A stretch of DNA of 29,612 bases from JBKJVQ01 sp046717125. GTDB lineage: Bacteria > Pseudomonadota > Alphaproteobacteria > Rhizobiales > Methyloligellaceae. How positions within the stretch are numbered: position 1 is the first letter of the stretch; each line of letters starts with the position of its first letter. The position numbers and the translations under genes were made by a program. Positions 1 to 7,177 of this stretch are shown here, piece by piece. The notes below the pieces were generated by a model, which was given only the letters and a program-made list of their open reading frames with translations, did not search any database and was not told the DNA's origin. The stretch spans positions 1 through 29,612 of the forward strand of contig JBKJVQ010000171.1 of NCBI GenBank assembly GCA_046717125.1, read 5' to 3'.

Positions 1-48
1 GTGTTCACATCGCAGGGGTCGCTGGTTCGAGTCCAGTACCGCCCACCA
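1..48 (+). tRNA. tRNA-Val(CAC), 5'-truncated by window edge
   Basis: The window opens inside the anticodon arm. Bases 1-3 (GTG) pair with CGC after a seven-base loop TTCACAT, which puts anticodon CAC behind the invariant U33 and gives valine (GUG codons). A five-base variable loop follows, then a T arm with loop TTCGAGT closed by GCTGG/CCAGT, the acceptor 3' strand ACCGCCC, discriminator A and an encoded CCA ending at base 48. The D arm and 5' acceptor strand lie outside the window. The identity rests on the anticodon reading. Val tRNAs of this group typically start GGGCGGU, which would pair with the acceptor strand seen here. Confidence 0.88.
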
Positions 49-155
49 ATCAAAACAATCACTCATACCGGGGTTCAACAAAGTGACCCATGGTTCAATT
101 GACGCCGTTTGCTATCCATTGCGCACGTCCTTTGCGCCACGTCCTTTCGCATTGA

Positions 156-205
156 TGTATATACAATCTACTTGACTTGCATATCTCAGATTGTATATAC
201 AATAC
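156..205 (+). promoter_or_regulatory. brnTA promoter with two palindromic operator-like sites
   Basis: A perfect 14-bp palindrome, ATTGTATATACAAT, spans 190-203. Its 10-bp core TGTATATACA recurs at 156-165, 36 bp upstream centre to centre. A -35-like TTGACT lies at 172-177, between the two sites, and -10-like hexamers (TATATA at 194-199, TATACA at 196-201) fall inside the second palindrome, 16-18 bp away. A repressor bound at 190-203 would cover the -10. BrnA antitoxins are DNA-binding proteins that autorepress their operon, so these are the natural candidate BrnA operators. Binding itself is inferred. Confidence 0.65.
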
Positions 206-463
206 ATGAAGCTCGAGTTCGACGCGGACAAAGATACCGCCAACATTGCCAAGCATGGCGTGTCGTTGGCCCGCGCTGCAGATCTTGAGATCCTGGCGTT
301 CATCGAGGATGACCGCGAGGACTATGGCGAGACTCGCTACCGCGCATGGGGATTGATCGACGGCAAGCATTTCTGCCTGGCCTTCACCTATCGCGGCGAA
401 CGTGTGCGGGCGATCAGCCTGCGCCGAGCGAGCAAGAAGGAGGTTGAGAATTATGTCCCGTAA
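206..463 (+). CDS. brnT: BrnT family type II toxin (ribonuclease)
   Basis: This 85-aa protein matches the BrnT family, whose members have a RelE-like fold and cleave RNA to slow translation. The family pattern is visible: an N-terminal F-D-x-x-K-D-x-A-N-x-x-K-H-G-V-S stretch, a central acidic segment with E-x-R, a hydrophobic strand ending T-Y-R-G, and a C-terminal I-S-x-R-R-A-S-x-x-E-x-x-x-Y. A TTG in frame at 191 lies within the operator palindrome, so ATG 206 is preferred. No Shine-Dalgarno precedes it, and the predicted transcription start falls on or next to the ATG, which suggests leaderless translation. The antitoxin gene overlaps its last 11 bp. The toxin-first order is usual for brnTA. 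Length and motifs look intact, so the module is probably functional. Confidence 0.9.
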   Translation: MKLEFDADKDTANIAKHGVSLARAADLEILAFIEDDREDYGETRYRAWGLIDGKHFCLAFTYRGERVRAISLRRASKKEVENYVP

Positions 464-704
464 GGCAATCGATCGCGACAATCCGGAGTGGACGAAGAAG
501 GATTTCAAGCGGGCGCGGCCTGCGAGCGAGTTGCCGCCCGAAATCCTCAAGGCATTCCCGCGAACGCGCGGACCTCAAGCCGCGCCGAAGAAAATCCCCG
601 TTTCGATCCGGCTGAGCGCCGAAGTCGTCGAGCGGTTCAAGGCGACTGGACCGGGGTGGCAATCCCGCATCGATGCAGCGCTGAAGAAGGCGGTCGGCCT
701 CTAG
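453..704 (+). CDS. brnA: BrnA family antitoxin
   Basis: This 83-aa protein is the partner of BrnT. The C-terminal half has the ribbon-helix-helix character of BrnA antitoxins: a strand with K-I-P-V-S-I-R-L, followed by E-V-V-x-x-F-K and the family ending G-W-Q-S-R-I-D-A-A-L-K-K. The N-terminal half is charged and Pro-rich and is probably the toxin-binding part. The start is ATG 453, preceded by AAGGAGG at 437-443 inside brnT, so the antitoxin has a strong ribosome site while the toxin has none. That arrangement would favour excess antitoxin. Its TAG stop falls in the palindrome CTAG at 701-704, which also supplies the stop of the convergent SET-domain gene. Confidence 0.9.
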   Translation: MSRKAIDRDNPEWTKKDFKRARPASELPPEILKAFPRTRGPQAAPKKIPVSIRLSAEVVERFKATGPGWQSRIDAALKKAVGL

Positions 705-1219
705 CTAACCTCGACTGGCTTGTACTCCGAATAGCGCGGAGCGCCGGGTTCGGCTTCGGCGAGTAGCTCGACCAGCTCCCGCGCCGATTCCAGCAACGCC
801 GCCTTGCCCGGCAGACCGGACACCGTCCCCCGCCCGCCGACATGCGGGAACTGGCAGTAGTCGTCCACGGCCAGGAAATATTTGTAGTCGCAAGTCAGCT
901 CCTCGCCCGGCGCGATGTCCTTCCGCGCGAACAGCACGCCGCAGTGATAGAGCATGTTCGGGTCGATGCTGTGGTTGATGTATTCTTCGTCCGAGATCGT
1001 TTCGTTGTAGACGAAATATTCCCCTACCCAGCGGATGGCCGACTTGATCAGCAGCGTGTCGCCGGCCTCCTGCGCGGCCTGATACTCGGCCTCGGTCACG
1101 ATGCGCCCCAGATGTCCGAGATTGCCGACGATTTCGCCGCGCGTTATGGGCTCGCGCGCGAACACGCCCGTGCCGGCGATAGGCGACTCTTTCGCCTCGG
1201 TGGCAAAAAACAGCGTCAC
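701..1219 (-). CDS. SET domain-containing protein, putative lysine methyltransferase
   Basis: A 172-aa stand-alone SET domain. Family marks are G-T-G-V-F-A at residues 16-21 with G-E-I at 28-30 (SAM-binding side), the pseudoknot N-H-S at 82-84 within Y-I-N-H-S-I-D-P-N, and G-E-E-L-T-C-D-Y at 105-112, whose Tyr is the usual catalytic position. SET enzymes transfer methyl groups from S-adenosylmethionine to lysine side chains. No post-SET cysteine cluster is obvious. The start is GTG 1219 behind GGGAGAA. It overlaps the TGA of the upstream 823-aa gene (GTGA), so the two are probably translationally coupled. The natural substrate is unknown; the coupled upstream protein is one candidate. The convergent brnA shares the stop palindrome. 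Confidence 0.85.
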   Translation of the reverse strand: MTLFFATEAKESPIAGTGVFAREPITRGEIVGNLGHLGRIVTEAEYQAAQEAGDTLLIKSAIRWVGEYFVYNETISDEEYINHSIDPNMLYHCGVLFARKDIAPGEELTCDYKYFLAVDDYCQFPHVGGRGTVSGLPGKAALLESARELVELLAEAEPGAPRYSEYKPVEVS

Positions 1220-3687
1220 TCAACTTCTCCCTCTCGCGCCGTCGCGCGCCACTTCCAGAACTGCCTGGCGAATTCGTGCAGGACGAAGCCGAGCGCGAGG
1301 CCGACGACGAGATAGACAAACGCCACCGAATAAGTCACGGCCAGCCAGTTCATGTGCGGATCGCCGATCCAGCTCAGGCGCTCTTCGTAATGCGTTCGCA
1401 GGGTCGCGCTCGGTACGACAATTTCGAGGATCAGAAGGGCGGCGAGGAAAAGCACGACGAACTGGAGGCTCGAACCCGCCGCGACGTCCTGACGGCGCCT
1501 CGCGTCCGCGATCCGTCGCCGCCGGAAACGCGAAATATCGGTCAGCGCCGACTGAATTTTCTCGGCGGCCGCGATCTTGCGGTCCATCTCGGCTTCAAGC
1601 CGCCTGACGCTGGAATTCGCGATCAGTTGGTCCAGCTTGCCGCGCCAGACGGAATTCGAAACGATCCCGGTCGAATTGATCCATTCGCGATAGCGGAGCG
1701 CTCCGGCGATCTTGATGTTGAGTTCGAGCGACGCCTCCTCGACCGGAGTCACCGCGGCGGCGAGTTTTTCGGGGTCGGCGTCTTGGCCACCGGCGTCGTT
1801 CTGGAGTTCGCGAAGGTGTGGCTTCGTGCGACCCACGACGGTGTCGAGTTCACGGTTCCATTTCAGGTATGCCGATCCCATCGTCGCGGCGAATTCGGCG
1901 AAATCCTCGTAGTCCCGATAGAAGAAGTCCGGCGCGCCAAGAATGTCGATGAAACTCGTGTTCCAGCTCGTCGTCACGACGCCGCCGTCCGTGTCGTCAA
2001 CGGCGCGTGTCGAGACCATGGATTTGTCCATGCCGGCCGACCGATCGAGCCATTGCTCCAGCATGGTGGCCGTGACCTGAACCGGATGACGCAGCAGCCC
2101 CAGAATCGGCGTGTGCGAAGCGTTCTCGTGGTCGATGCGGAGTTTCGCTCCAGGATCCTGCCCGTCCCTGGCGCGCTCGGCCAAGTCACGAGCGGAAATG
2201 ACCAGGTGATAATTATTGTTGAAGTCGATCACCCCGGAGATTTCAGGATGGTTGCCGACATGGCGCTTCAGCGCTGCGATGTACTGGCCGACGATCGCAT
2301 CGGCCAGCCGCGCGAGTGTCGTCTCGATCGCCTTCCGGCCGGACGGCCCTTCCATGACGAAGCGTTCTTCGCCACAGGCCGGCGTCGCGCGCCGCATCGC
2401 GCGATACAGCTCGTGCACCGTGATGAAACGGTCCGAAGCATCGCCGGTATCGCCGTATTCGAAGCCCGACTCGGTCATCTCGAAGCGAACGTAGTGATTG
2501 CCGGTCTTCAACAGCCTGATCTCGGGCTGCAGCACGATGCGCTTTGCAGGCGAAAACGGACCGCCGCCATCTCCCAATTCCGGTTCGATCGCAACCTGCG
2601 GCATAAGGATGCGACCGCCGCGCTGGCGGTGTGATCGACCGTTCATTCCGTGGGCGGACAATCTCAGTATGTCGGTCAATGGAAGATCGCCGGCCGTCGC
2701 GCCCGAAAAGAACACGCCGGACTCGGGCGAGCCCGATGCCGCCCAATCGATCTTCGTATGGGCGGTCATGATGTCTTCAACGATTACGCCGCACAGCGCG
2801 AACGGATAGCAGTAGACGAGCCTGATCTCGTTCAGCCGATACCGGCCCACACTGCCGAACCGATCGAGCGCGTCGATCGTCGTCAGATGCGCGTCGATCC
2901 CGCTCGCGAAAGGATGGCCGAGGCGCTCGAGTTCCTTCTTTCGGGTCTCTAACTCCGTCCTTACCGCCGGCGCGTCGCGACGGAACGTTTCCTCGTCCCC
3001 CCGTGTCCAGGCGGCTACGAGCCGGCCATGCGCGGCCAGCGCCGAGAAGTAGTTCTCATAGGCGAGCAGCCGGGCCGTCTGCCAATCGAATACGGTCTGG
3101 AAGTCCGGGCCCGCCGGCCATTTCCGCATCCGCTCTTCGACAAGTGTGATCATGTCGACAATCCGCTGAGACCGTCGCGCGAAACCGTTCGGGCAGCCCC
3201 CATTCAGGCTCCGCTCGACCGCCATGGCGATATCGAGCGTTCTGAACATGAGCCGGAAGCGGAGCGCGACCGGCTTGGAAGTCCCGTAACTCTCCTCGAT
3301 CTCATCGAACGGGATCGAACGGATCAGGGCCTCGATCTGCCGGTGATCGATCGCCCTGTTCCACTCGTCGACGCATCGCTCATAAAGATTGATAAGCGCG
3401 ACGGTGACAATTTCCGACCTGGTAAGGTCGATGGACTGGCCGTCCGCGACCGGCAAACGCCATACGGGCTTCCACAGGATCGTCGCCCACTCGTCCGCGA
3501 GATGATCGTTGCGCGACAGGCGCGCCATCTCCCTCTTCTCGAAGAAGGCGTCGAACTTCCTGCCGATGTTGATGCCGCAAGTGCGGAGTACGCTCTCGCT
3601 TTCGCGGATCGCATGGGATCCCTTGCCCGTGATGGGCAGCCAGACATCGCTTTCCTTGAAGCGCGCGCGTTCGACCGAATTCAGCAT
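1216..3687 (-). CDS. Conserved-looking membrane-anchored protein of unknown function, 823 aa
   Basis: I do not recognise the family. The first ~735 residues are mostly soluble and globular in composition, with a helical, charged N-terminal third. A coiled-coil-like Arg/Glu/Ala-rich stretch covers about 680-735. Two strongly hydrophobic segments follow near 741-760 and 780-803, so the protein is probably held in the inner membrane by a C-terminal hairpin. No signal peptide is seen, which suggests that the large domain is cytoplasmic. ATG 3687 is preferred because GGAGCAGAG sits just upstream; an in-frame start at 3780 would run 44 bp into the ureohydrolase gene. It begins 49 bp after that gene and is coupled by GTGA to the SET-domain gene, so a single transcript with the polyamine genes is likely. 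No catalytic motif could be assigned. Confidence 0.8.
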   Translation of the reverse strand: MLNSVERARFKESDVWLPITGKGSHAIRESESVLRTCGINIGRKFDAFFEKREMARLSRNDHLADEWATILWKPVWRLPVADGQSIDLTRSEIVTVALINLYERCVDEWNRAIDHRQIEALIRSIPFDEIEESYGTSKPVALRFRLMFRTLDIAMAVERSLNGGCPNGFARRSQRIVDMITLVEERMRKWPAGPDFQTVFDWQTARLLAYENYFSALAAHGRLVAAWTRGDEETFRRDAPAVRTELETRKKELERLGHPFASGIDAHLTTIDALDRFGSVGRYRLNEIRLVYCYPFALCGVIVEDIMTAHTKIDWAASGSPESGVFFSGATAGDLPLTDILRLSAHGMNGRSHRQRGGRILMPQVAIEPELGDGGGPFSPAKRIVLQPEIRLLKTGNHYVRFEMTESGFEYGDTGDASDRFITVHELYRAMRRATPACGEERFVMEGPSGRKAIETTLARLADAIVGQYIAALKRHVGNHPEISGVIDFNNNYHLVISARDLAERARDGQDPGAKLRIDHENASHTPILGLLRHPVQVTATMLEQWLDRSAGMDKSMVSTRAVDDTDGGVVTTSWNTSFIDILGAPDFFYRDYEDFAEFAATMGSAYLKWNRELDTVVGRTKPHLRELQNDAGGQDADPEKLAAAVTPVEEASLELNIKIAGALRYREWINSTGIVSNSVWRGKLDQLIANSSVRRLEAEMDRKIAAAEKIQSALTDISRFRRRRIADARRRQDVAAGSSLQFVVLFLAALLILEIVVPSATLRTHYEERLSWIGDPHMNWLAVTYSVAFVYLVVGLALGFVLHEFARQFWKWRATAREGEVE

Positions 3688-3736
3688 CGCTCTGCTCCGC
3701 CCCTGATTTCCGAGAATTCGCGCAAAATCCGGGAAG

Positions 3737-4630
3737 TCAATCTCTCCTGGCGAGGGCGAACGCCATAATCTTGTGCGCAAGCTTGGCGGCGGTGAAGTCC
3801 GACATGTAGGAGCCCTCGCGGGGGCTCAGCTCGACGACGTCGGCACCGACGATCGTTCCCGCACGCGATGCCGCATCGAGCAGGTCCAGCGCCTCGTCCC
3901 ACAGAAGGCCGCCCGGAACGGGAGTGCCTGTCGCCGGCAACACGCTTGGATCGAGCCCGTCGAGATCGAAGGTCACGTAAACCGGCTTACCCTTCAGCGG
4001 CGCGACGATGTCGTCGATCCGCCACGAGTGCCGGTCCCTGCCCCAATGCATGGCGATGCGGCTGCGGTTGGCCTCCAAAAATTCGAACTCCTCAGTGCAG
4101 ATGCTGCGCACGCCGACCGTGACCAGTCCGACATGGGCATGATCCAGCACACGGCGCATCGCCGCCGCATGGCTGTAATGCTCACCCAGATAGCCGTCGC
4201 GCAGATCGGCATGGGCGTCGATCTGCAGCACCATGAGATCGGGGTAACGCCGCGCGAACGGCCGGATAGCACCGGCCGTCAGGCTGTGTTCGCCGCCGAG
4301 CGTGAGCGGAAACTTGTTCCGCTCGAGCAGCGCTTCGACGATGTGTTCGAGCTGGTCCAGCGCTTCCGGAATTGACGCGGAGATTTCAAACGACTGCAGC
4401 GTGGCAATGCCGTAATCGCGGTGCACCTCCCGCCGAAAATCCTCGTCGAACATGTCGAGCATCGGACTTGCGGCGATGATGGCTTCCGGGCCGTGACGCG
4501 TGCCGGGCGCGTAGGTGACGCTGGCCTCGAGTCCGAATGGCAGGACGACCGCGCGCGCCGCGTCCGGCGGACGGTCGAAGCCCTCCTCGCCAAGGAAAGC
4601 CCGGTCGGGTCGGCGAAACCGGAATGCCAT
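3737..4630 (-). CDS. speB: Agmatinase-type ureohydrolase
   Basis: This 297-aa ureohydrolase is expected to hydrolyse agmatine to putrescine and urea with a binuclear Mn centre. All metal-binding blocks are present: G-G-E-H-S at 112-116, D-A-H-A-D at 138-142 and D-L-D-G-L-D-P at 222-228. The segment after the second block reads D-L-R-D with S-H-A-A-A-M-R-R at 153-160, the agmatinase form. The S-G-N-x-H-G segment of true arginases is absent, so arginase is less likely, though other guanidino substrates remain possible. It starts 8 bp after the PLP decarboxylase stop without a clear Shine-Dalgarno, suggesting translational coupling. Length is normal for the family and it is probably functional. 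Confidence 0.9.
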   Translation of the reverse strand: MAFRFRRPDRAFLGEEGFDRPPDAARAVVLPFGLEASVTYAPGTRHGPEAIIAASPMLDMFDEDFRREVHRDYGIATLQSFEISASIPEALDQLEHIVEALLERNKFPLTLGGEHSLTAGAIRPFARRYPDLMVLQIDAHADLRDGYLGEHYSHAAAMRRVLDHAHVGLVTVGVRSICTEEFEFLEANRSRIAMHWGRDRHSWRIDDIVAPLKGKPVYVTFDLDGLDPSVLPATGTPVPGGLLWDEALDLLDAASRAGTIVGADVVELSPREGSYMSDFTAAKLAHKIMAFALARRD

Positions 4631-4638
4631 GGGAAGGT

Positions 4639-5829
4639 TCAGCCGGCCGCGCGCTCGAATGTCGCGTCGCGCTCGTCATCCATTGCAGGGTACGCGCTCA
4701 GCATCGGCGCGTCGGCCAGCAGCACTTCGTCATGCACACCGTAACCGTTGAAGCGGGTCGCCATGACGCGGCCATAGGCGCCCACCTGACCGATCTCGAT
4801 ATAGTCGCCTTCGCGCACGCAGGCCGGCAGCATGAACGGTCCCGGCATCACATCGTCGGAGTCGCAGGTCGGCCCGAACATCGAGAACGGCGCCGGCTCC
4901 GATTCGCGCCGTCCGTCGCCGGGGATGAGCCTGACCGGGAACAGGAAGCCGCAATGCGTCGCATCGTAGAGCGCGCCATAGGACCCGTCGTTCACGAACA
5001 GCGCATCGTCGCGCCGCGCATCGACGCGCACGATCAGTGACTCCGCCTCGGCCACGAGCGCCCGGCCGGGCTCGCAGATCAGCTCTGCGGTGTGCGACAC
5101 AAGCAGCGTCTCCCAGGCGCGGGCGATTTCGTCGATATAGGCCTGCAAGGGCGGCGGCTCGGAATGCGGATAGCGGCTCGGGAAACCGCCGCCGACATCG
5201 ACCGCGTCCACGAACACGCCCGCGGCGCGGATGATGCGGTCGACCTGCGCCAGCGCTTCGCCGAAGCTCGCCGGAATTACGGCCTGCGATCCAACATGGA
5301 ACGTGACGCCGAGCCGGGACGTGACCTGCCGCACCCTCAGCAGCAGCGCCGGCGCATCCTCCTCCGACACGCCGAACTTCCCCTCGAGCGGGATCAGCGC
5401 ATGTGCGTTCGGCGTCGCGAGGCGCACATAGAGCTCAAGATCGGTTGCACGGCCGGTCGCGGCGAGGATTTTCTCAAGCTCGTCTTCGCTGTCGAGAGCG
5501 AAGACCCGCACGCCGAACTCATGATACGCGCGCGAGATCGCCCCGCGCGATTTGACCGGGTTCATGTAAAAGAGCTTCGCGCCTTCGATCTGAGCCATGC
5601 GCTCGACCTCGGGAATCGACGCGACGTCGAAGGATGTGACGCCGGCTGCGACCAGCGCATTCAGGATCGGCGTCGCGTCGTTCGCCTTGGCGGCGTAGAC
5701 CACCCGGCCGGGGAACTGGCGCACGAACCAGCGCGCCGCGCGTTCCGCCGCGTGAGGCCTCAGGCCGAGAACCGGATTTTCAGGAGCGCGATGCCGGACT
5801 AAGTCCGCCGCAGAGGGGTAAGCGTCCAT
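4639..5829 (-). CDS. Group IV (alanine racemase-fold) PLP decarboxylase, ornithine decarboxylase-like
   Basis: This 396-aa enzyme has the hallmarks of the ornithine/lysine/diaminopimelate/arginine decarboxylase family: Y-A-A-K-A-N with the PLP lysine at about 48, H-V-G-S-Q, the glycine loop G-G-G-F-P-S-R-Y, E-P-G-R-A-L-V, and G-P-T-C-D-S-D-D with the ornithine-decarboxylase catalytic Cys at about 322, followed by G-A-Y-G. Length and the C-D-S-D motif favour ornithine (or lysine/ornithine) decarboxylase over biosynthetic arginine decarboxylase, which is much longer. The reaction gives putrescine and CO2. It is the first gene of the operon leading into speB. The start is ATG 5829, about 11 bp behind GAGAAAGG. 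Its position beside an agmatinase leaves arginine open as a substrate. Confidence 0.88.
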   Translation of the reverse strand: MDAYPSAADLVRHRAPENPVLGLRPHAAERAARWFVRQFPGRVVYAAKANDATPILNALVAAGVTSFDVASIPEVERMAQIEGAKLFYMNPVKSRGAISRAYHEFGVRVFALDSEDELEKILAATGRATDLELYVRLATPNAHALIPLEGKFGVSEEDAPALLLRVRQVTSRLGVTFHVGSQAVIPASFGEALAQVDRIIRAAGVFVDAVDVGGGFPSRYPHSEPPPLQAYIDEIARAWETLLVSHTAELICEPGRALVAEAESLIVRVDARRDDALFVNDGSYGALYDATHCGFLFPVRLIPGDGRRESEPAPFSMFGPTCDSDDVMPGPFMLPACVREGDYIEIGQVGAYGRVMATRFNGYGVHDEVLLADAPMLSAYPAMDDERDATFERAAG

Positions 5830-6141
5830 CTCATGGGAGCCTTTCTCACGAGATTGCCGGAACCACTATTCAGCGCGGACGACGCCGCAAGGGCTCGGTG
5901 CGTATGGCCTATCGCCCCGCATGTAAAGCGGAATCTGAATTGGACGCGCGCTCGTTCCGTCTTTGCGCCCCCCTCACCCGGCCCTTCGGGCCGACCTCTC
6001 CCCGCCGATGAGAGGTGACTCGCGGCAGGAGTGCGAATCCGACCACGACTGAGTGCAAGGAAAAAGAACACCTCGCCCCTCTGGGGAGAGGTCGAATCGC
6101 AAAGCAATTCGGGTGAGGGGGCCAAATTTTCCGTGCAGATG
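5830..6141. repeat. Intergenic palindromic repeat element (copy 1)
   Basis: No gene is visible in these 312 bp. The core spans 5968-6121. A left arm with CCCCTCACCC, a GGCCC-TTC-GGGCC hairpin and GACCTCTCCCC (to 6003) is matched by an inverted right arm from 6083, with GGGGAGAGGTCGAAT and GGGTGAGGGGG. About 80 bp of unrelated sequence lies between. The same arms occur in a second copy at 24311-24432. Such elements are common between genes in Rhizobiales genomes and can fold into RNA or cruciform structures. The element separates the decarboxylase operon from the aldo/keto reductase and may include the promoter of the former. Confidence 0.75.
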
Positions 6142-7149
6142 TCAGCCGACAACGCGCCCTTCGACAGGATCATTCGGATCGGTATAACCCCAGGTCGATG
6201 CATGTCCCGCGGGCACGAGCGCGTTGACGACCGCCTCGTCTTCCGGCGTCCAGGTGACGTCGAGTCCTTCGAGATAGCTCTGCCATTGCGTGAAGGTGCG
6301 CGGGCCGACGATGACCGACGTGACCGCGCGGTTGGCCAGCACCCAGGCCACGGAGAACGCAATCAGGCTTACGCCTTTCCGTTCCGCGTGACGCTGAAGC
6401 TGGCTTGCGATCTCGACGGATTCGGGCCGCCATTCCGTCGCGAGAATCCGCTTGTCGCCGCGCGCCACCCGGCTGCCCTCGGGCGCACTCTCGCCGGGAC
6501 GGTATTTGCCGGACAGGACACCTCGCGCGAGCGGACTGTACGGCACGATGCCGAGGCCGAAATGCCTGCACACCGGGACAATTTCCCTCTCGATTTCACG
6601 CCCGAGCAAACTGTAATAGGGCTGGACGGCGACCGGCGGCGGCCACCCTTCCATGCGGCAGAGATCGACGATGTGGGTCAGGCGCCATGCGTCGAAATTC
6701 GACACGGCCCAGAACCGGATCTTGCCGGAGCGGACGAGGCCGGCAAATGTCGCGGCAGTTTCTTCCAGAGATGTCCGAGGATCGAACCTGTGCGCATAAT
6801 AGAGGTCGATATAATCCGTCCCAAGACGTTTCAGGCTGCGGTCGAGCGCCTGGACGACATAGTCGCGCGAAAGACCGCCATCCCCGACGCCGAGACTGGG
6901 GCCGAGCCCACACTTGGTCGCGAGCACCCAATCCTTCCGTCCCGGCCCGATGATCCGCCCGACGACCTCCTCCGAACGGCCGTCCGCATAAACGTCGGCG
7001 GTATCGATGAAATCGACGCCATGCGCGTGTGCGTCGGCGACGATGCGGGCGCTCTCGGCCTCGTCCGTCGCGCCGCCGAACATCATTGTGCCGAGGCATA
7101 AGGCGGAGACTCGGGCGCCGCTGGGACCAAGCTGGACGTGCCGCATCAC
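6142..7149 (-). CDS. Aldo/keto reductase
   Basis: This 335-aa (beta/alpha)8 NADPH-dependent oxidoreductase carries the complete aldo/keto reductase tetrad: D49 and Y54 in F-I-D-T-A-D-V-Y, K79 in A-T-K-C-G, and H120 in Y-A-H. The segment S-N-F-D-A-W-R and the late block V-I-V-G-P-R-T (cofactor phosphate site) also fit the family. The substrate cannot be told from sequence; the closest-looking relatives are general aldehyde/ketone reductases. GTG 7149 and ATG 7146 are adjacent possible starts behind GAAGG. It begins 28 bp after the caspase-like gene at 7178 and may share its transcript. A repeat element follows its stop. Confidence 0.9.
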   Translation of the reverse strand: MMRHVQLGPSGARVSALCLGTMMFGGATDEAESARIVADAHAHGVDFIDTADVYADGRSEEVVGRIIGPGRKDWVLATKCGLGPSLGVGDGGLSRDYVVQALDRSLKRLGTDYIDLYYAHRFDPRTSLEETAATFAGLVRSGKIRFWAVSNFDAWRLTHIVDLCRMEGWPPPVAVQPYYSLLGREIEREIVPVCRHFGLGIVPYSPLARGVLSGKYRPGESAPEGSRVARGDKRILATEWRPESVEIASQLQRHAERKGVSLIAFSVAWVLANRAVTSVIVGPRTFTQWQSYLEGLDVTWTPEDEAVVNALVPAGHASTWGYTDPNDPVEGRVVG

Positions 7150-7177
7150 GCGTTCGCCTTCGCAGCGCCTACGCCGC

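Noticed and set aside
1276..2634. Long plus-strand open frame (452 codons) opposite the 823-aa gene
   Set aside because: Arg/Asp-rich antisense shadow typical of high GC; no ribosome site or recognisable domain, while the minus-strand frame is full length and coupled to its neighbours.
3737..4630. Calling the ureohydrolase an arginase that feeds ornithine to the decarboxylase
   Set aside because: It would make a neat pathway, but the arginase S-G-N-x-H-G segment is absent and the D-L-R-D...S-H-A form is that of agmatinases.
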